DNA of 64,000 nucleotides, taken from Tenodera sinensis. Taxonomy: Eukaryota; Arthropoda; Insecta; Mantodea; Mantidae. Positions 34,576 through 48,090 of this stretch are shown here, piece by piece. The position numbers were made by a program, and so were the translations under genes. The DNA is taken from positions 150,207,525 through 150,271,524 of the forward strand of contig CM060962.1 in assembly GCA_030765045.1 (NCBI GenBank), read 5' to 3'. The notes under the pieces were generated by a model, which saw nothing but the letters and a program-made list of their open reading frames with translations, made no database searches and was not told where the DNA came from. Position 1 is the first letter of the stretch; every line of letters starts with the position of its first letter.

Positions 34576-35990
34576 CTAATAAAAATTTATTATGGCTGCA
34601 ACGCTTTCAGGTCTAGCTGTTATTAAATAGTGTTGCATATCCTCTGGAAAGTGAGTAATGACCAAATTAATTGCATCTTTTTCACTTAAGGGCGGTTCCA
34701 ACATTTTATATCTTCTTGCTATTTTCATGAAATAGTTTGCCATAGATTTATCTGTCCTGGGATCATATTTTTCATTGCTAAGTTTAAGCCTGATATTGGC
34801 TTGCCTGCTTGCTCCCCAATATATACTTAAAAAGATATTTATAAAGGTCCTAAAGTCATTATTATTTCTCAAAGTGAAGTTAAACCGCTTTGCTGCACCT
34901 TCCTTAAAGCATTTCCTTATAATTAGGATTTTATATTCTTCAGGTATATTTTTAACTGAGAAATATGCCCGTAGTCGTTCAATAAATGCTTTAGGATCAT
35001 CTGAATCCTCGTCCACAGAAGTCGATGGTACTATCTCATTCCACATATGATTGGGCAAATGTGAATTAGGATTAAGATTACCTGAAATGTTTGTTCTGAG
35101 ATAAGAATTGGAATGGGTAATACCAACATTGTGCATAGAAATGTCAGCACATTCATTTGGCAGTGTTTCGTTTCTTGCAAGTACATCACTTACATTGCTA
35201 GACATAGAATTTGGTGCCTGTTCAGTAATTCTTAAACTTTCTAATGCCTCTTTCACATTCACAATCTCAGTTGATACATTTTTATCTGAGAACTAATTTC
35301 CTCTACATTTTGAGCCTGTTTTTGACGTTCTATTTCAGATCTGTCAAGCCTAACTTTGTTTTCCTCCCTTTCCTTCTCTAATTTTTGTGCTAATGCCTGA
35401 CTGTCTTTCCCTAACTTTTGTGCTCATTCCTCCCTATGTTTCTCTAACTTTTGTGCCTCTCTCAATTTTCCATTTTCTTTCTCTGTTCCTTCAGTCAATT
35501 GTGGACATATTTTCTTCTCAGAAACTCCTATCTCTCTCCTTATATTTTGTATTTAGCTTTTAACCTGTTCTCTATTTTCCTTCAGTTCACTACTAACCGA
35601 TTTACTCCCCCACCCCTTATTTCTTCCTTGAAAGTTTCTGTTTTTAGCTTTCTCTCTCTGTTCTTGACTATTACTTTCTATCTTATGCTTATTTTATCCC
35701 ATCTTTTTGACTAAATCTCCTATCCCTTTTTCTATCTTTTTATCAAAATCGCTGAACACTTCCCTAATTGATTCTAATAGAGTTCTTTGCATTTCCGAAC
35801 TATTTACATGAATTTCTGAACTACTTACATGCATTTTCCAATTTCTCTAACTTTCTGATTCTTGTATTCCTGAACTACTTGGTAAATTTCTACTGCATTC
35901 TCATCGTTCAGCTACGTTTCCACTACCTTCCTGTACACTGTTGCAATTTCCAGTGCTCTGTATTTCCATATTTTTCTGCAAATCTTGACC
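34576..35990 (-). pseudogene. gypsy2 gag
   Basis: The frame 35262-34576 carries the retrotransposon-gag domain: FIERLRAYFSVKNIPEEYK (about 34990), YWGASRQANIRLKL (about 34820) and MANYFMKIARRYKML (about 34740). It is clearly homologous to the gypsy1 gag domain. Upstream, 35290-35990 is a decayed coiled-coil amino part rich in Lys, Glu and Gln on the reverse strand, with several stops. The region left of 34576 (to about 33850) shows basic carboxy-end remnants. Confidence 0.75.
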
Positions 35991-36148
35991 TATGATTTTT
36001 CCGTTTCTTAAGTTTGTAATTGCACTTATAAATTTTCACTTTATCTTGCGTTCTGCTGTACTAGATGTTCTCTTTTGTTGGATCATCGTAGATTCCCTGA
36101 AGTCCTGGTCATCTTCCTTCTTCAAAACTCCACATTGCGTCACCAATT

Positions 36149-36842
36149 TGATGCAGAATAAAGAAGCCCCATGTTGTGAGCGCCAATTTTATGCTGTATA
36201 TCTTTCGACGTTTCTTAAAATCTCGGCTCTGATTTTCTGCGTTGGTCGGCTAATGGAGTTCCTTCTGCATCATTGCCGCGGCTGTACAGTAGAACTAATG
36301 AGTGTTATTCTCATGGGCGTCGCGAAGGGGGGGGGGCGAGGGGGGCCGCGGCCCCTCCCTGGAAGTTGGTCAACTTAATGTGCAATCAATTACTGACTAT
36401 TAAACTACTATTTTAAAAGATCAATTTTTACTTAACACAAATTAACATGGTTATATGCAACGAATATTATAAATTTTGACAGTAAAATAGTGAATTAATA
36501 TTATCTGATTGCAAATTTCAAACATATGCCCCCCCCTTGAAAAATGTCTGCCGACGCTCATGGTTATTCTCAAAAGTATGCATGGAAGTTGGTTGGAAAT
36601 GACACAGGCACTAGCGTTTTCATGAGGTTTAATACATAAAATACTCATGACACGAATTGAGGTGTGCCGACCGCTGTTGAACAGAAACTTTTACGCAACA
36701 CACTCCAATTGTTGACCACCCAGTTCCAGATCCAACCGCCAAGTAGTAAATTTAAAAGAAAAACCGTTGCTCAAGACGCGTTAGACTACCGGAGTTAAAT
36801 GAGTGTGCGTCGACCGCCGATGTCAAATGAATTTCCGTATCA
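36149..36842 (-). repeat. gypsy2 5' LTR, with a MITE inside
   Basis: 694 bp including a 251-bp MITE and its 8-bp TSD; without these it is about 435 bp, matching the 441-bp 3' LTR. A candidate primer-binding site TGGTGACGCAATGTGGAG lies just inside (reverse strand, about 36146-36129). Confidence 0.85.
36312..36562. mobile_element. hAT-like MITE in the gypsy2 LTR
   Basis: 251 bp with ends CATGGGCGTCG and CGACGCTCATG (inverted repeats with one mismatch) and a perfect 8-bp TSD GTTATTCT (36304-36311 and 36563-36570). Runs of G near the left and C near the right extend the inverted symmetry. It has no coding capacity. Confidence 0.8.
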
Positions 36843-36846
36843 CATC

Positions 36847-38751
<1,905 letters not shown>

Positions 38752-38935
38752 TTATTTCTTTTTTCTTTTTTGTTTTTAATAAATATAATGGTTGAGAGTA
38801 TTGGGAAATTAGGCTGTGAGCTAGGGGTCTCATTTCTGGTACTGTTTAGGTAGGAAAGTTTATTGTTGTTATGGCAAAATTTCCCCAGAAATAGGTATTG
38901 GATGGTATAGATGGGATGGGCACCCAATGCGGCAT

Positions 38936-41900
38936 TTAAAGATCAAGCATCTGGAGATAGTCTCCAAAGGTCCGTCGAAAGGGGCGCCCTAAGTAAATCT
39001 TCCATCGCGCTCTGCGCAAGAAGTCCAAATATTGCTCGGCATCAAGGACTCTAGGCAAATTCCAAAGGACGTAGGTGGTACTGTAGCCAATGATACACAT
39101 CAGGCTATTATGCTGCTTACACGGGAAGCGGAAGTCCGGACGAAGAAAGCGTTCCGGAGTACAGTTGTGGAAATCCAACTTGTGTAAGAGGCCCACTGCT
39201 AGCCGATATATCGGGGATACCATGGAGCAGCTGGAGATCCGATGTAGTAGAGTATCCGACTGATTACAGTAGAGGCACAGTGAAGAATCACATAAATGTA
39301 TGTTGGTGAGCCGTTGACGTGTTGGTATCAAGTCGTGGACCACCTGGTACCAAATGGAGTGGACACTGTACGGAAGTACAGGGCTAGAGATATTCTTCCA
39401 GAGTTGTTGATAGTTAAGCTCAGCGGGTGCAATCCGTTCCAGACGCATCGACGGCAGGTCACATGCTTGAAGGAGCTCATCGTAGATTCTGCCTGCCATA
39501 CGGTGGCCAATCTGTTGACAGTTCGTACCCAAATAACTCCATTCCATGAAATAGATCCTCAAATATCCTAAAGAGGCCGGAATCTGTCGAACATCCACGG
39601 GATTTCGGAGGTCCATATGAGTTGACCAAGAAGTCATCCAAGAGGCAGAAAATGTGGAGTGTAGGTCTTGCATCCTTTTCCCTCAACACAGAAATAGTGC
39701 CAAACACTTGAAGCCCACATTCAGCAGTCCAGTACCTCTTTGAAAGGGAGATAAGTGCAGGGTAGACAGAGGAACTTTGAAAATGCAGCCCTGCCAGAGG
39801 AACCAAGAGATCGCACAGGTTATCTGTCGGGAGTAAATTTTCGGCAAGGGCAAAACCAACACTGTGAGAGGAGGTACATATTGAGGCGATACTTTTTTGC
39901 CCCCAGAAGTGATTGAATGCAAAATTATAGGGGCAGCGGAAAGGCCTCCTAAAGTTGCAAATAGCTATTACAATCGGCAAAGACTGATATTCAATTGTCT
40001 GCTTGTTCAACTGCTTGGTTTGGCGTCACGTGCAAATGGCGAAGTCCGTGTTCGGGTAGTGTGAACCCCGCAGCGGATGAGATAAAAGACGCCAATCCTG
40101 TATATTTGTGTTATTATTTGTATTATAAAGGAACAATAAATAAGTATTTAAAAAGGAAATGGAATTTAATCATCCTTGCAAGGTGTTGACCCGTACCGCG
40201 CCCTGAGGTACATCGAGAATGTCGATAAAAATTACTTTGAGTCTCATAGCTACAAAATGGTGCTTACGCGGGGCGAATGAAACGATATTTAAGGACTCGT
40301 CGTGTTAGGATATAGTGAAACTCTCTCCCACCAGTCCCGGCTCCCGCATATAAATAAATACAAATAACCGTTCCAATATGCACCACCCAACTACGTTGAT
40401 ACAGGCACAGATCACGGCGATATATGTCCTCTGCAGTGTGTTTAATACGGCCAACAATGGGCTTCCAGTTGAGATGCTGCATTTCACCAAAGGAGATAGT
40501 AAAGGTAATGCCCAAAATCTTGATTTTGGGCACTATCTAAAGTGGCGCCCAGGGCCCGATGATAAGAGCTTTGGACGTCTCCTGGTTGATTGCTAGGCCA
40601 GATATGACGCTAAATCGGTGCAAGACATCCCACAATGAGCGGAGTTCAGTAGCATCAGTAAGGATTACGGTGACGTCATCAGCATAGGCAAGTACACGTA
40701 GATGGTGCAGGTGTAAAGACAGGTCCGTAATTTTGTAGTGAATCAGGCAAAGCAAGGGATTTAAGGTAAGAATGAATAATATCATCGACGCAGGGCAGCC
40801 TTGGCGGACCGATCTCCCAATAGGAAACTCTTGCGACAGACACCCAGTAACTTGCACACGACTCGAGATGTCAGTATGTAAGCATCGGATGTAAGAGATA
40901 AAGGCATTACTTAAGCCAGTCCAAGCAACCAGGCATACAAATAATCATGACGAACACTGTCAAAAGCGCATCTGAAGTTCCAAGACAGTAACGCAGCGGG
41001 AGGTCCTTGCAAGGAGGAATATGCAATGGAGTCACGTAAAGAGCACACAACGTCAAAAATGTTGCGACGCAGAACACCAAAATGTTGTGAAGGATAAGCT
41101 TGCTAAGCATAGGTCGAAGTCTGTTGGTTAATACACGGGCCAGTAGCTTGTAATGGTAATTGAGGAGAGTAATGGGACGGAAGTCAGCAATCGAGGAGGA
41201 GAGAGGTTTCTTCCTAATTAGGACAATGATGCCCCGCTACTGTGAGGCACAGAGTTGTCCACGTTGTAAGATGACATTGAAGATCGCCGTTAAGTCATCA
41301 CCAATCACATTCCAGAGGGAACGGTAGAATTCCATGGGCAGGAGTTTTGGAGGTCTTTCCCTGAAGAAGAGCAGCAACGACTTCGGACTTACTAATGGGT
41401 CGATCAAGGCATACACGTTAGAGGTCTACGTGGGCTCGGGCCGGGTTCGGGCCTAATTTGGAAAATGTCTGTCGGGCTCGGGCCCGGGCCCGGGCTTGAA
41501 AATTAAGAGATACAAAATAATATATTATATATTTTTCCGAGGATAGCACAATTGTCACAGCATTCCATTACTAGGAATTCTATATGATTATTCTGCTGAA
41601 AGGTTACAAATAATAGTGATCACCATAGTATCATAATCATAGTAAAATTAAATAATCGGGCCGGGCTCGGGCCCGGGCACTATAACCTCTTCTCGGGCTC
41701 GGGCCGGGCCGGGCCGAACCTCAGAATGTCGGCCCGTGCAGGTCTCTAATACATGTTCATGCTCGGACAGAGAGGGCGGTCTGCAGCAGTCGAGGTAGTG
41801 AAGAGAGGGAGGAAGAGGGAGATCTGAGCTAAAAAGACCGGCAAAGTAGGATCTGAAGGTACGGCAGATGGAAGATTGTGAAGTATGTGTAAACCCTGAT

Positions 41901-43024
41901 TCGTCTTGCACCTTCAGAATCAAATTTGCTCGACGACGTTTAGAAGTCTGCATGATGTGATAAAGATTGATTCTTTCTTCCGCAACGGGCGTAAGGAGAC
42001 GACTGCGAACTTTGAGGCCGTCCATGCGTCTCCGATAAATTGGTGAAATTTTCGCCCGATAGTAACTGCTTTTCGTGCGACGATCAACCCAGGCAGCGGG
42101 ACTCTCCTGAAGATTCCGAAGGCAACGAAAGTAAAATTGCAGTGTATGCTCTTCATCCTGAAAGGGTGCTCGGGATGCACATCGAAAAAAACGTTGCAGC
42201 TGAGGTTTGACGTACATGTCCCACCAATCCGCGACGTCGGTGTAGTGAGATTTCTTTGCCAACCACTGTGTCCATAAATTTGATAGTTCAACGACAATGG
42301 ACCCATGATGAAGACAGGCGGTGTTGAGTTTCCAATATGAGCGTCCAATCGGCAGAAAGGAGAGGCGGAGATCAAGGTGGATAATAAGGGTTAAATGGTC
42401 AGAAAAGGAGAGTGGGACATGTTCAGCGGAGCGAATTTGCTATCCAAGGTCCTGGGGAAGATAGAAGCGATCCAGTCGGGAAGCAGATCGACTGGAAACA
42501 TGGGTGTAAGCCACAGAGTGCGGTTCACCAGCCAGGCATCCACCATACGCCGATTGGAAGTCAATTGTTGTAGGTCGATAGGAACCAGTACAGTCAGCTG
42601 GACGAAGGACAAAGTTGAAGTCACCACCTAGGATATAAGCGCTAGGCAAGGCGCGAAGTAGATATGGCAGGTTCGTGAGAAAGAAGTCCTCTCGCTCCTT
42701 CCGTTTGTTACCCCCCGAGGGGGCATAGATGTTGATGAACTGACAGTCTTGGTAAGCACCGGATATTCCACGTCCAGAGGGAAGATATTCAACAGAGTGG
42801 AGCACAATGCAAGGTTTGGTGAGAAGTGCCATGCCCCTGCTGTCGGTCCCTAAGTTCACATGCACTGTGTAGTTGTGAAGAGAGGAAAAGTTGGAAAAGG
42901 TGACTTCTTGTAGGAAAAATACATAAATATCGAAGTCATACAAAAAACGCTGAAGGGCATACAATTTGGTGGGAGAGGAACTGCCATTGTATTTAACTGT
43001 GGCGACATATAAGGTGCGGGTCAT
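38936..43024 (-). pseudogene. LINE3 ORF2: endonuclease and reverse transcriptase
   Basis: The AP-endonuclease is at 43024-42440 with FFLQEVTFS, FINIYAPSG and LGGDFNFVL blocks. A linker follows (42375-41750, in two phases). The reverse transcriptase shows VRQGCPASMILF (about 40815) and YADDVTVIL (about 40690). The carboxy region (39673-38936) contains WYQVVHDLIPTRQRL and a C-x2-C plus His/Cys motif (about 39270-39225), as in L1/Tx1-like elements. Many frameshifts and a MITE interrupt it. The stretch 39690-40260 is partly unreadable. Confidence 0.8.
41419..41748. mobile_element. GC-rich hAT MITE in LINE3
   Basis: 330 bp. The ends TAGAGGTCTACGTGGGC and TAGAGACCTGCACGGGC (complement of the right end) are imperfect inverted repeats. 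The 8-bp TSD is ATACACGT (41411-41418) and ATACATGT (41749-41756). Subterminal CGGGCC arrays on both sides enclose an AT-rich core. Confidence 0.8.
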
Positions 43025-43029
43025 ACTGG

Positions 43030-43520
43030 AAGGAAAAGGAAGGACAGAAAAGCAGGAAATGAGCGAGTCAAGGAAGCAGCAAAGTCAGCATGGTGGTCAA
43101 AGAAATCCCAGCGTACTTCCCTCTGCCTTTCTACTACGCTTATTTGTGGAACCAATGGTCAATTCCTGGCTCGAAGGCTCTCGTGGCACAGTTGTGGGAA
43201 GGTTTTCTGCGTTCATTGCAGAATTCCAACTATCATCCAAGGTCATAGCAGTTGGTGAGACATCGGTAGGCTGGGAGAACATAACGTCAACTGACGCAGT
43301 GCTGCCTCCTGTAGGAGCCGACGGAGGACCAACCCCGGCACGCACAGGGATGGAAACGTCACTCATAAGCTGCCGGGGTGGACCACGCGAATCAGAAATC
43401 CCTTCGGGAAGTTCATCTCCAGTATCTGTGCCGGATTCCGAGCGAGGAGCACCTTGTTCCGAAGAAATGGGAGGGAGCGGCGCACTTGCCGCATTTGACT
43501 TAAGAAAGGCATGCCCAACT
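43030..43520 (-). pseudogene. LINE3 ORF1 carboxy-end remnant
   Basis: A reverse-strand frame upstream of the endonuclease is rich in Ser, Pro and Gly and reaches a stop near 43095, just before ORF2. Position and composition fit the tail of a LINE ORF1. No zinc knuckle is visible, so the assignment rests on context. Confidence 0.4.
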
Positions 43521-43812
43521 CCCTGAATCCAAAAAGAAGCAGTTTTACTTTTCTACTGGTAAGTATAAGGTAGTATTGTATTCCACCCAAAAATTCGATG
43601 TCGAGATTTCACCAGGAATATATGTTTTGACACGCCCAGAATCCAAAAAGAAGCATTTCTACTTTCTCTACTGGTAAGTAGAAGGTAGTACTGTATTCCA
43701 CCCAATAATTCGATGTCAAGATTTCCTCGGAAATATATGTTTTGACACCCCTGAATCCATGAATTCAAAAAGAAGCATTTTTACTTTCTCTACTGGTAAG
43801 TAGAAGGAAGTA

Positions 43813-43815
<3 letters not shown>
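43503..43815. repeat. Tandem repeat, about 115-bp unit
   Basis: About two and a half copies of a unit containing CCAAAAAGAAGCA, CTACTGGTAAGTA, ATTCCACCCAA and ATATGTTTTGACA. Partial copies occur at 44281-44335 and, inverted, at about 18465-18570; a related scrap is at 16085-16140. Confidence 0.85.
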
Positions 43816-43906
<91 letters not shown>

Positions 43907-44337
43907 CCAGCATAACTCAAAAACGAAAAGTCGGTTAAAAACCAAAGTTGATATTTAAGTTTAATATCTTCCAAGGATGTAACACGAAGATTTTTAACAA
44001 AATATCCTCACCCTAAACTACTCTTTACATGGAAAAGTTTTCGAAAATTCTGATTTTCTTGAAAATCGCTCTAACGATTTTGATTAAAATGTTTGAGATA
44101 GTTTTATGACAAATAAAATCCTGTTTAGTCTGGATGACTTTTGAATAACTCGTAGCACGCAAGAGATAGACAAATTCTTGCTATATAAAACGTGGATCTC
44201 GCTAAAACACACAATGTATGTCTAAATAAATTTTCTTCTAGGGTGAACCATTTCGGAGATATTCCTTGTTATATGTGTGAGTTGGAAATATGTGTTTTGA
44301 GACCCCTGAATCCAAAAAAAGTATTTTTAGAAAAAGG

Positions 44338-44393
<56 letters not shown>

Positions 44394-45440
44394 AGTCCGT
44401 CAGCCTGTGGACAGCACAACTCAAAAACGAAAAATAGGTTAGAAACCAAATGTGATATTTAAACTTAATGTCTTTCAAGGACGTGACACGAAGATTTTGA
44501 AGAAAATAGCCCAACCCTAAACTACCCTTCAAATGGAAAATTTTTCGAAAATTTTGTTTTTCTTGAAAATGGCTCTAACGAGTTTGATTAAAGTGTCATA
44601 TGTTTGAGGTATTTGACAAATGAAATAAATATTTTGAATTTTCTGGCCATAGCCACTGTAGTCGTATTTACTCTGGACGACTTTTGCAAAACTGGTAAAC
44701 CGTTAAAGATAGACCAAATCATACTATACAAGAAATGTAGATCTTGCTAAAATACACAATTTGTCAAAATAAATTTTCTTGTAGGCTGAACCATTTCGGA
44801 GATATTCCTTGTTATGTGTGTGAGTTTCAGAAAACAAAACTTTCGTGAAATGGAACATTGTTGTTCATTTTTTATATGTTAGGTGTGCAAAGAGAGCAGA
44901 ATCTCAAAGCTTTAAAAGATTTGACTATCGCACTAAGCCTGCTGTATTCTAATATTCCCCTCGTACCTACAAGGAAATTAACAATTAGATTATTTGTACA
45001 AATGTTTATCTTAACATGAAGAAGATATTATAGGAATAAGAGTTTGTAAGAATGGTTAGAACAAGAGGAGAGAAAGTCATGTGAGTGCAACACATCAGAT
45101 TTTTAGAAAAAGATCGTGCGCGCGCGTTTGTGTGTGTATTTCTGTGGACGGCATAGCTCAAAACTGAAACGTAGGTTAAAAAACCAAAGTTGGTATTTAA
45201 GTTTAATGTCCTTCAAGGATGCGACAGAAAGGTTTCGAAGATAGCCCCACCCTAAACTACCCTTTACATAGAAATTTTTCGAAAATTTTTTATGTTTCTA
45301 ACGATTTTGATTAAATTGTCATATGTTTGAGATATTTTATGCCAAATGTAATGTATATCTTGAATATTTTGGCTATAGTCCCTGTAGTCGTATTTGCTCT
45401 GGACGACTTTTGCACAACTGGTAAACCGTTAGTAGTAATA
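43816..45440 (+). repeat. Three units of a dispersed (GT)n-containing repeat
   Basis: Units start with a GT tract (43816-43905, 44340-44395 and about 45115-45140) and continue with CAACTCAAAA-CGAAAA, TTAAGTTTAAT, CACGAAGATTTT, CCTAAACTAC and a TTCGAAAATTTT block. They share order and spacing, with differing decay. The third unit is shorter. Confidence 0.8.
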
Positions 45441-45882
45441 CACGTCGTTTATTTCGTTCGTTCACCTCCTAAAATTTTGGGAGTTGGCCCACCTCCCAAA
45501 AAATTTGGCCCACCCCAAAAAAGTTTGGCCCACCTTAAATGTGTTTCTAATATACCTAGTTCGCTTGTTTACCTGCTAAATGGGCTGTTTCTGCCAAAAC
45601 TGTGGTCCACCCGAAAAAAAGGTTTTTAAACAATTTCAAAACGAAGTAAATATCAAACAGTTTGTTCGTTAGTGGCCTCCCTGGTTTGTATGGCCCACCC
45701 CCGAAGGGTAAGGGCGGTGCCGCGGCCACGGCCTAAGGGGGAAGGCTTCTTGATATTTGTTTGATGTGGAGTAGGCTAATATTGAATGAACGCTAGCCAA
45801 GGCCGCCCGGTATGCAGTTCCGTTGTCACAAGGGAAAAAAACTGGATATTTATGCAATAAGGAAAATGTTTGTTTGATGTGG
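45441..45882. other. Non-coding, short GGCCCACC repeats
   Basis: Short imperfect repeats of GGCCCACC with AAAAA(A)TTTGG occur at about 45480-45540. No gene is supported. A first partial unit of the 48-bp minisatellite is at 45793-45835. Confidence 0.5.
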
Positions 45883-46117
45883 ATGCAACCAAGGTCGGCA
45901 ACTGCAGTTCTGTGAACACCAGGCTATGATGCAGACAAGGCCGCCCGGTATGCAGTTCCGTGAAAACCAGGCTATGATGCAACCAAGGCCGCCCGGTATG
46001 CAGTTCCGTCAACACCAGGCTATGATGCAACCAAGTCCGCCCGGTACACAGTTCTGTCAACACCAGGCTATAATGCAACCAAGGCCGCCCGGTATGTAGT
46101 TCCGTCAACAACAGGCC
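45883..46117. repeat. 48-bp minisatellite, about five units
   Basis: The unit contains ATGCAACCAAGGCCGCCC and GGTATGCAGTTCCGTCAACA. As 48 is divisible by three, both strands keep open repeated frames; the forward unit would read MMQPRPPGMQFRQHQA. A duplicated flank (about 45838-45872 and 46118-46153) brackets it. Whether it was ever coding is unknown. Confidence 0.85.
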
Positions 46118-46513
46118 AAAAAACTGGGTTTTACGCAATAAGGAAAACATTTGAAGGTTAGTCAGGAAATGTTAAGGTCAGACAATTCTATACAGGGCGT
46201 ATAGTGGGAACATCAAATAAATAAATCCACATATGGGTTTAATTCAAACAGTTTATAAGATGCATTTTTTGAAACATTTTAATACAAAGTTGTACAATTA
46301 CTTTGAGTTAACAAATTATACTTGGAGCAAAAAGAAGCATACCAATATTTATTGCTAGGATACATAAATCTTTCAATTTTTATGTAGAACTTTACATATT
46401 TATTAAAATGAATAATGGTTTTGAACATATACAACACCACCAATTTTCTTTTGAATAAAATATTTCATCAATAAATTCATCTTCATCTTTAAGGACCTTT
46501 TTGTGTTTAAAAG
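46118..46513. other. Probable left margin of the adintovirus, no gene seen
   Basis: AT-rich with no frame. The left terminal inverted repeat of the viral element should lie hereabouts, but it cannot be defined because the right end is outside the window. Confidence 0.35.
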
Positions 46514-47403
46514 TTATATAGTGTTCTTTTCTGTAACAGAAAAGGTGACATCTTTTATTTTTTCAATCGGATAATAACACGCTACAATCTGAGCTGGAAA
46601 TTCTGAAGGAACGCGTTGTTCAATTGATACATTGAATTTATGTGCGTTAGTAAGTACATACATGAAATTGTTATAGTCTGGTTCAGTATGCAGGAAATTA
46701 AATGTGTTTTCAAATAGAAAATTTGATGCTAATCCCTTTAAAGAAGAATTTTTAATACAACTATCTGTGTTTTTATACTTTTGTAAACCCAGATCATTTA
46801 ATTTAACCTTGGGGTCACATAGATACTGCATAGAGAACAGACTTTTGTGAAATGATCCAATCATGACATGTTTTTGAAAGTCAAACTTAACACTTCTGAA
46901 AAGAAAATACATAAAATCGACCCAATTTTCTTTCAAGGTCACAGGTTTTTCAACATGAATGTAAGTCACCTTAATAAAAAATTCACTACTTTTACATTTC
47001 ACTTTCCAAAATAGAGCTTTTGTTGCTAAATAAAATAGCTTACAAGATTGTGAATGACTGTATACAAAATTAACACCATTAACTATGACGTAGTTAGCAT
47101 GTGGTTGAAACAACAACCTTAACATTTTTTCTTCTTTTTGATATCTATTTATAGCTACATAAAGAGATACATATTTTGGTTCGATATCAAAAATCCCACT
47201 TAAAAACATGCAAACTTGCATCCTAGGGCACAACATATATTTTGCTCTGACAACCATTGTGTAATCCAGACAACAGTGCACCAATATACTGGCAAACGTA
47301 CAGGATTAAAGTTCTCAAAAAATGTATTGAAACCAGTTTCTTTTTGTAGTAAATTATACCTCTTGTATAGTTCCATTGTAGCTGAATGGATGAATTCATC
47401 CAT
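46514..47403 (-). pseudogene. Leftward adintoviral gene of unknown function
   Basis: The protein starts with ATG at 47403 (MDEFIHSATMELYKR) directly after a splice-acceptor-like CTCTTTTTAG. A frameshift at about 47230-47290 leads into a 256-codon open frame ending at 46514. It is about 295 residues, rich in Phe, Lys, Val and Tyr, with no transmembrane helix, zinc motif or nuclease signature that I recognise. Its place beside gene 47693-47999 and opposite polB suggests an early or accessory viral gene. It may be lineage-specific. Confidence 0.55.
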
Positions 47404-47692
47404 CTAAAAAGAGTTAAAAACAAAAAATCTTATTTTTATAACTAGATCTTTCCCGTCCTACCAAAACCATTATTAACATACTTTATTTTTAGGTATGTAT
47501 ATTCTTTCACACAACAATTGAAAATTCTTTTTAGTTTTTAATAAAAATCTGAGCTGTTAAACATTATTACACATATATTTCTCCTATGAAGTATTGATAA
47601 ACCTAAAATATATGAACCAACAAATTCTTCCCTGCACCTCTTAATGTTATTATCTGTAGGGTCATCTGAAAAGACAGAGACCTTTCTTACAG

Positions 47693-47999
47693 TTACTCCT
47701 TTTGAAATGATATATCATATCCGTTATTGGAATTAAATCCTAAATATAAAAATGTTAAAGGCAGTTTTTCATTGTTAATGTTATCAATGTCTGCCTCCTT
47801 AAAAACAGTGGTATATTTTTTGGTACAAACATTTCCACGGGATCCTCATTCCCTTTTTGAAGTTTAATAGATATTGAGGGCCCAAATTGAGTGGTCATTT
47901 TGTAGCATCAAGGACCTTGTAAGGAACATTAATTGTTAGATCTCTAATCTGCAATACTTTGGTTGTCTTTATCTGATTAAATCTTGTAATGAAATCCAT
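47693..47999 (-). pseudogene. Small conserved adintoviral protein, about 100 residues
   Basis: The start ATG is at 47999, two bases after a splice acceptor (CTTTACAG). The first 34 codons include TRFNQIKTTKVL and NVPYKVLDA. The frame then changes twice to reach a stop at 47693. A VPYKVLDA opening followed by TTQFGPSI and a VFLPK-like segment recalls a small protein common in arthropod Polintons. I would guess an OB-like nucleic-acid-binding fold, but that is inference. It would be the first gene served by the leftward promoter. Confidence 0.5.
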
Positions 48000-48000
48000 T

Positions 48001-48090
48001 CTGTAAAGAAGATAAATATATATGTAGCATTTATTATTACGAGTAAATACTTACAATATTCCTAAAAGAATAATAAGATAAAAAAATTAC
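48001..48090 (-). other. Leader intron of the leftward transcript
   Basis: Reverse strand: donor CAG|GTAATT (GT at 48090-48089) and acceptor CTTTACAG (AG at 48002-48001), 90 nt. The ATG follows one base later. Confidence 0.55.

Larger units (their letters stand above)
14224..36842 (-). mobile_element. gypsy2: Ty3/gypsy LTR retrotransposon with nested insertions
   Basis: Related LTRs at 14224-14664 and 36149-36842 have ends TGATGC and GTATCA, and the 4-bp TSD CATC (14220-14223 and 36843-36846) lies outside them. On the reverse strand the gag (about 35990-34576), protease (33823-33461), reverse transcriptase (33221-32651, resuming at 24565), RNase H (to 23776, resuming at 20948) and integrase remnants (about 20770-20030) are in the expected order. 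Insertions inside it are the element at 15126-19400, a hAT at 20957-23767, gypsy1 at 24566-32646 and a MITE at 36312-36562. Confidence 0.85.

Noticed and set aside
45883..46117. CRISPR-like array
   Set aside because: Units are contiguous with no unique spacers, so it is a minisatellite.
46118..46513. Left terminal inverted repeat of the adintovirus
   Set aside because: Cannot be shown without the right end, which lies outside the window.
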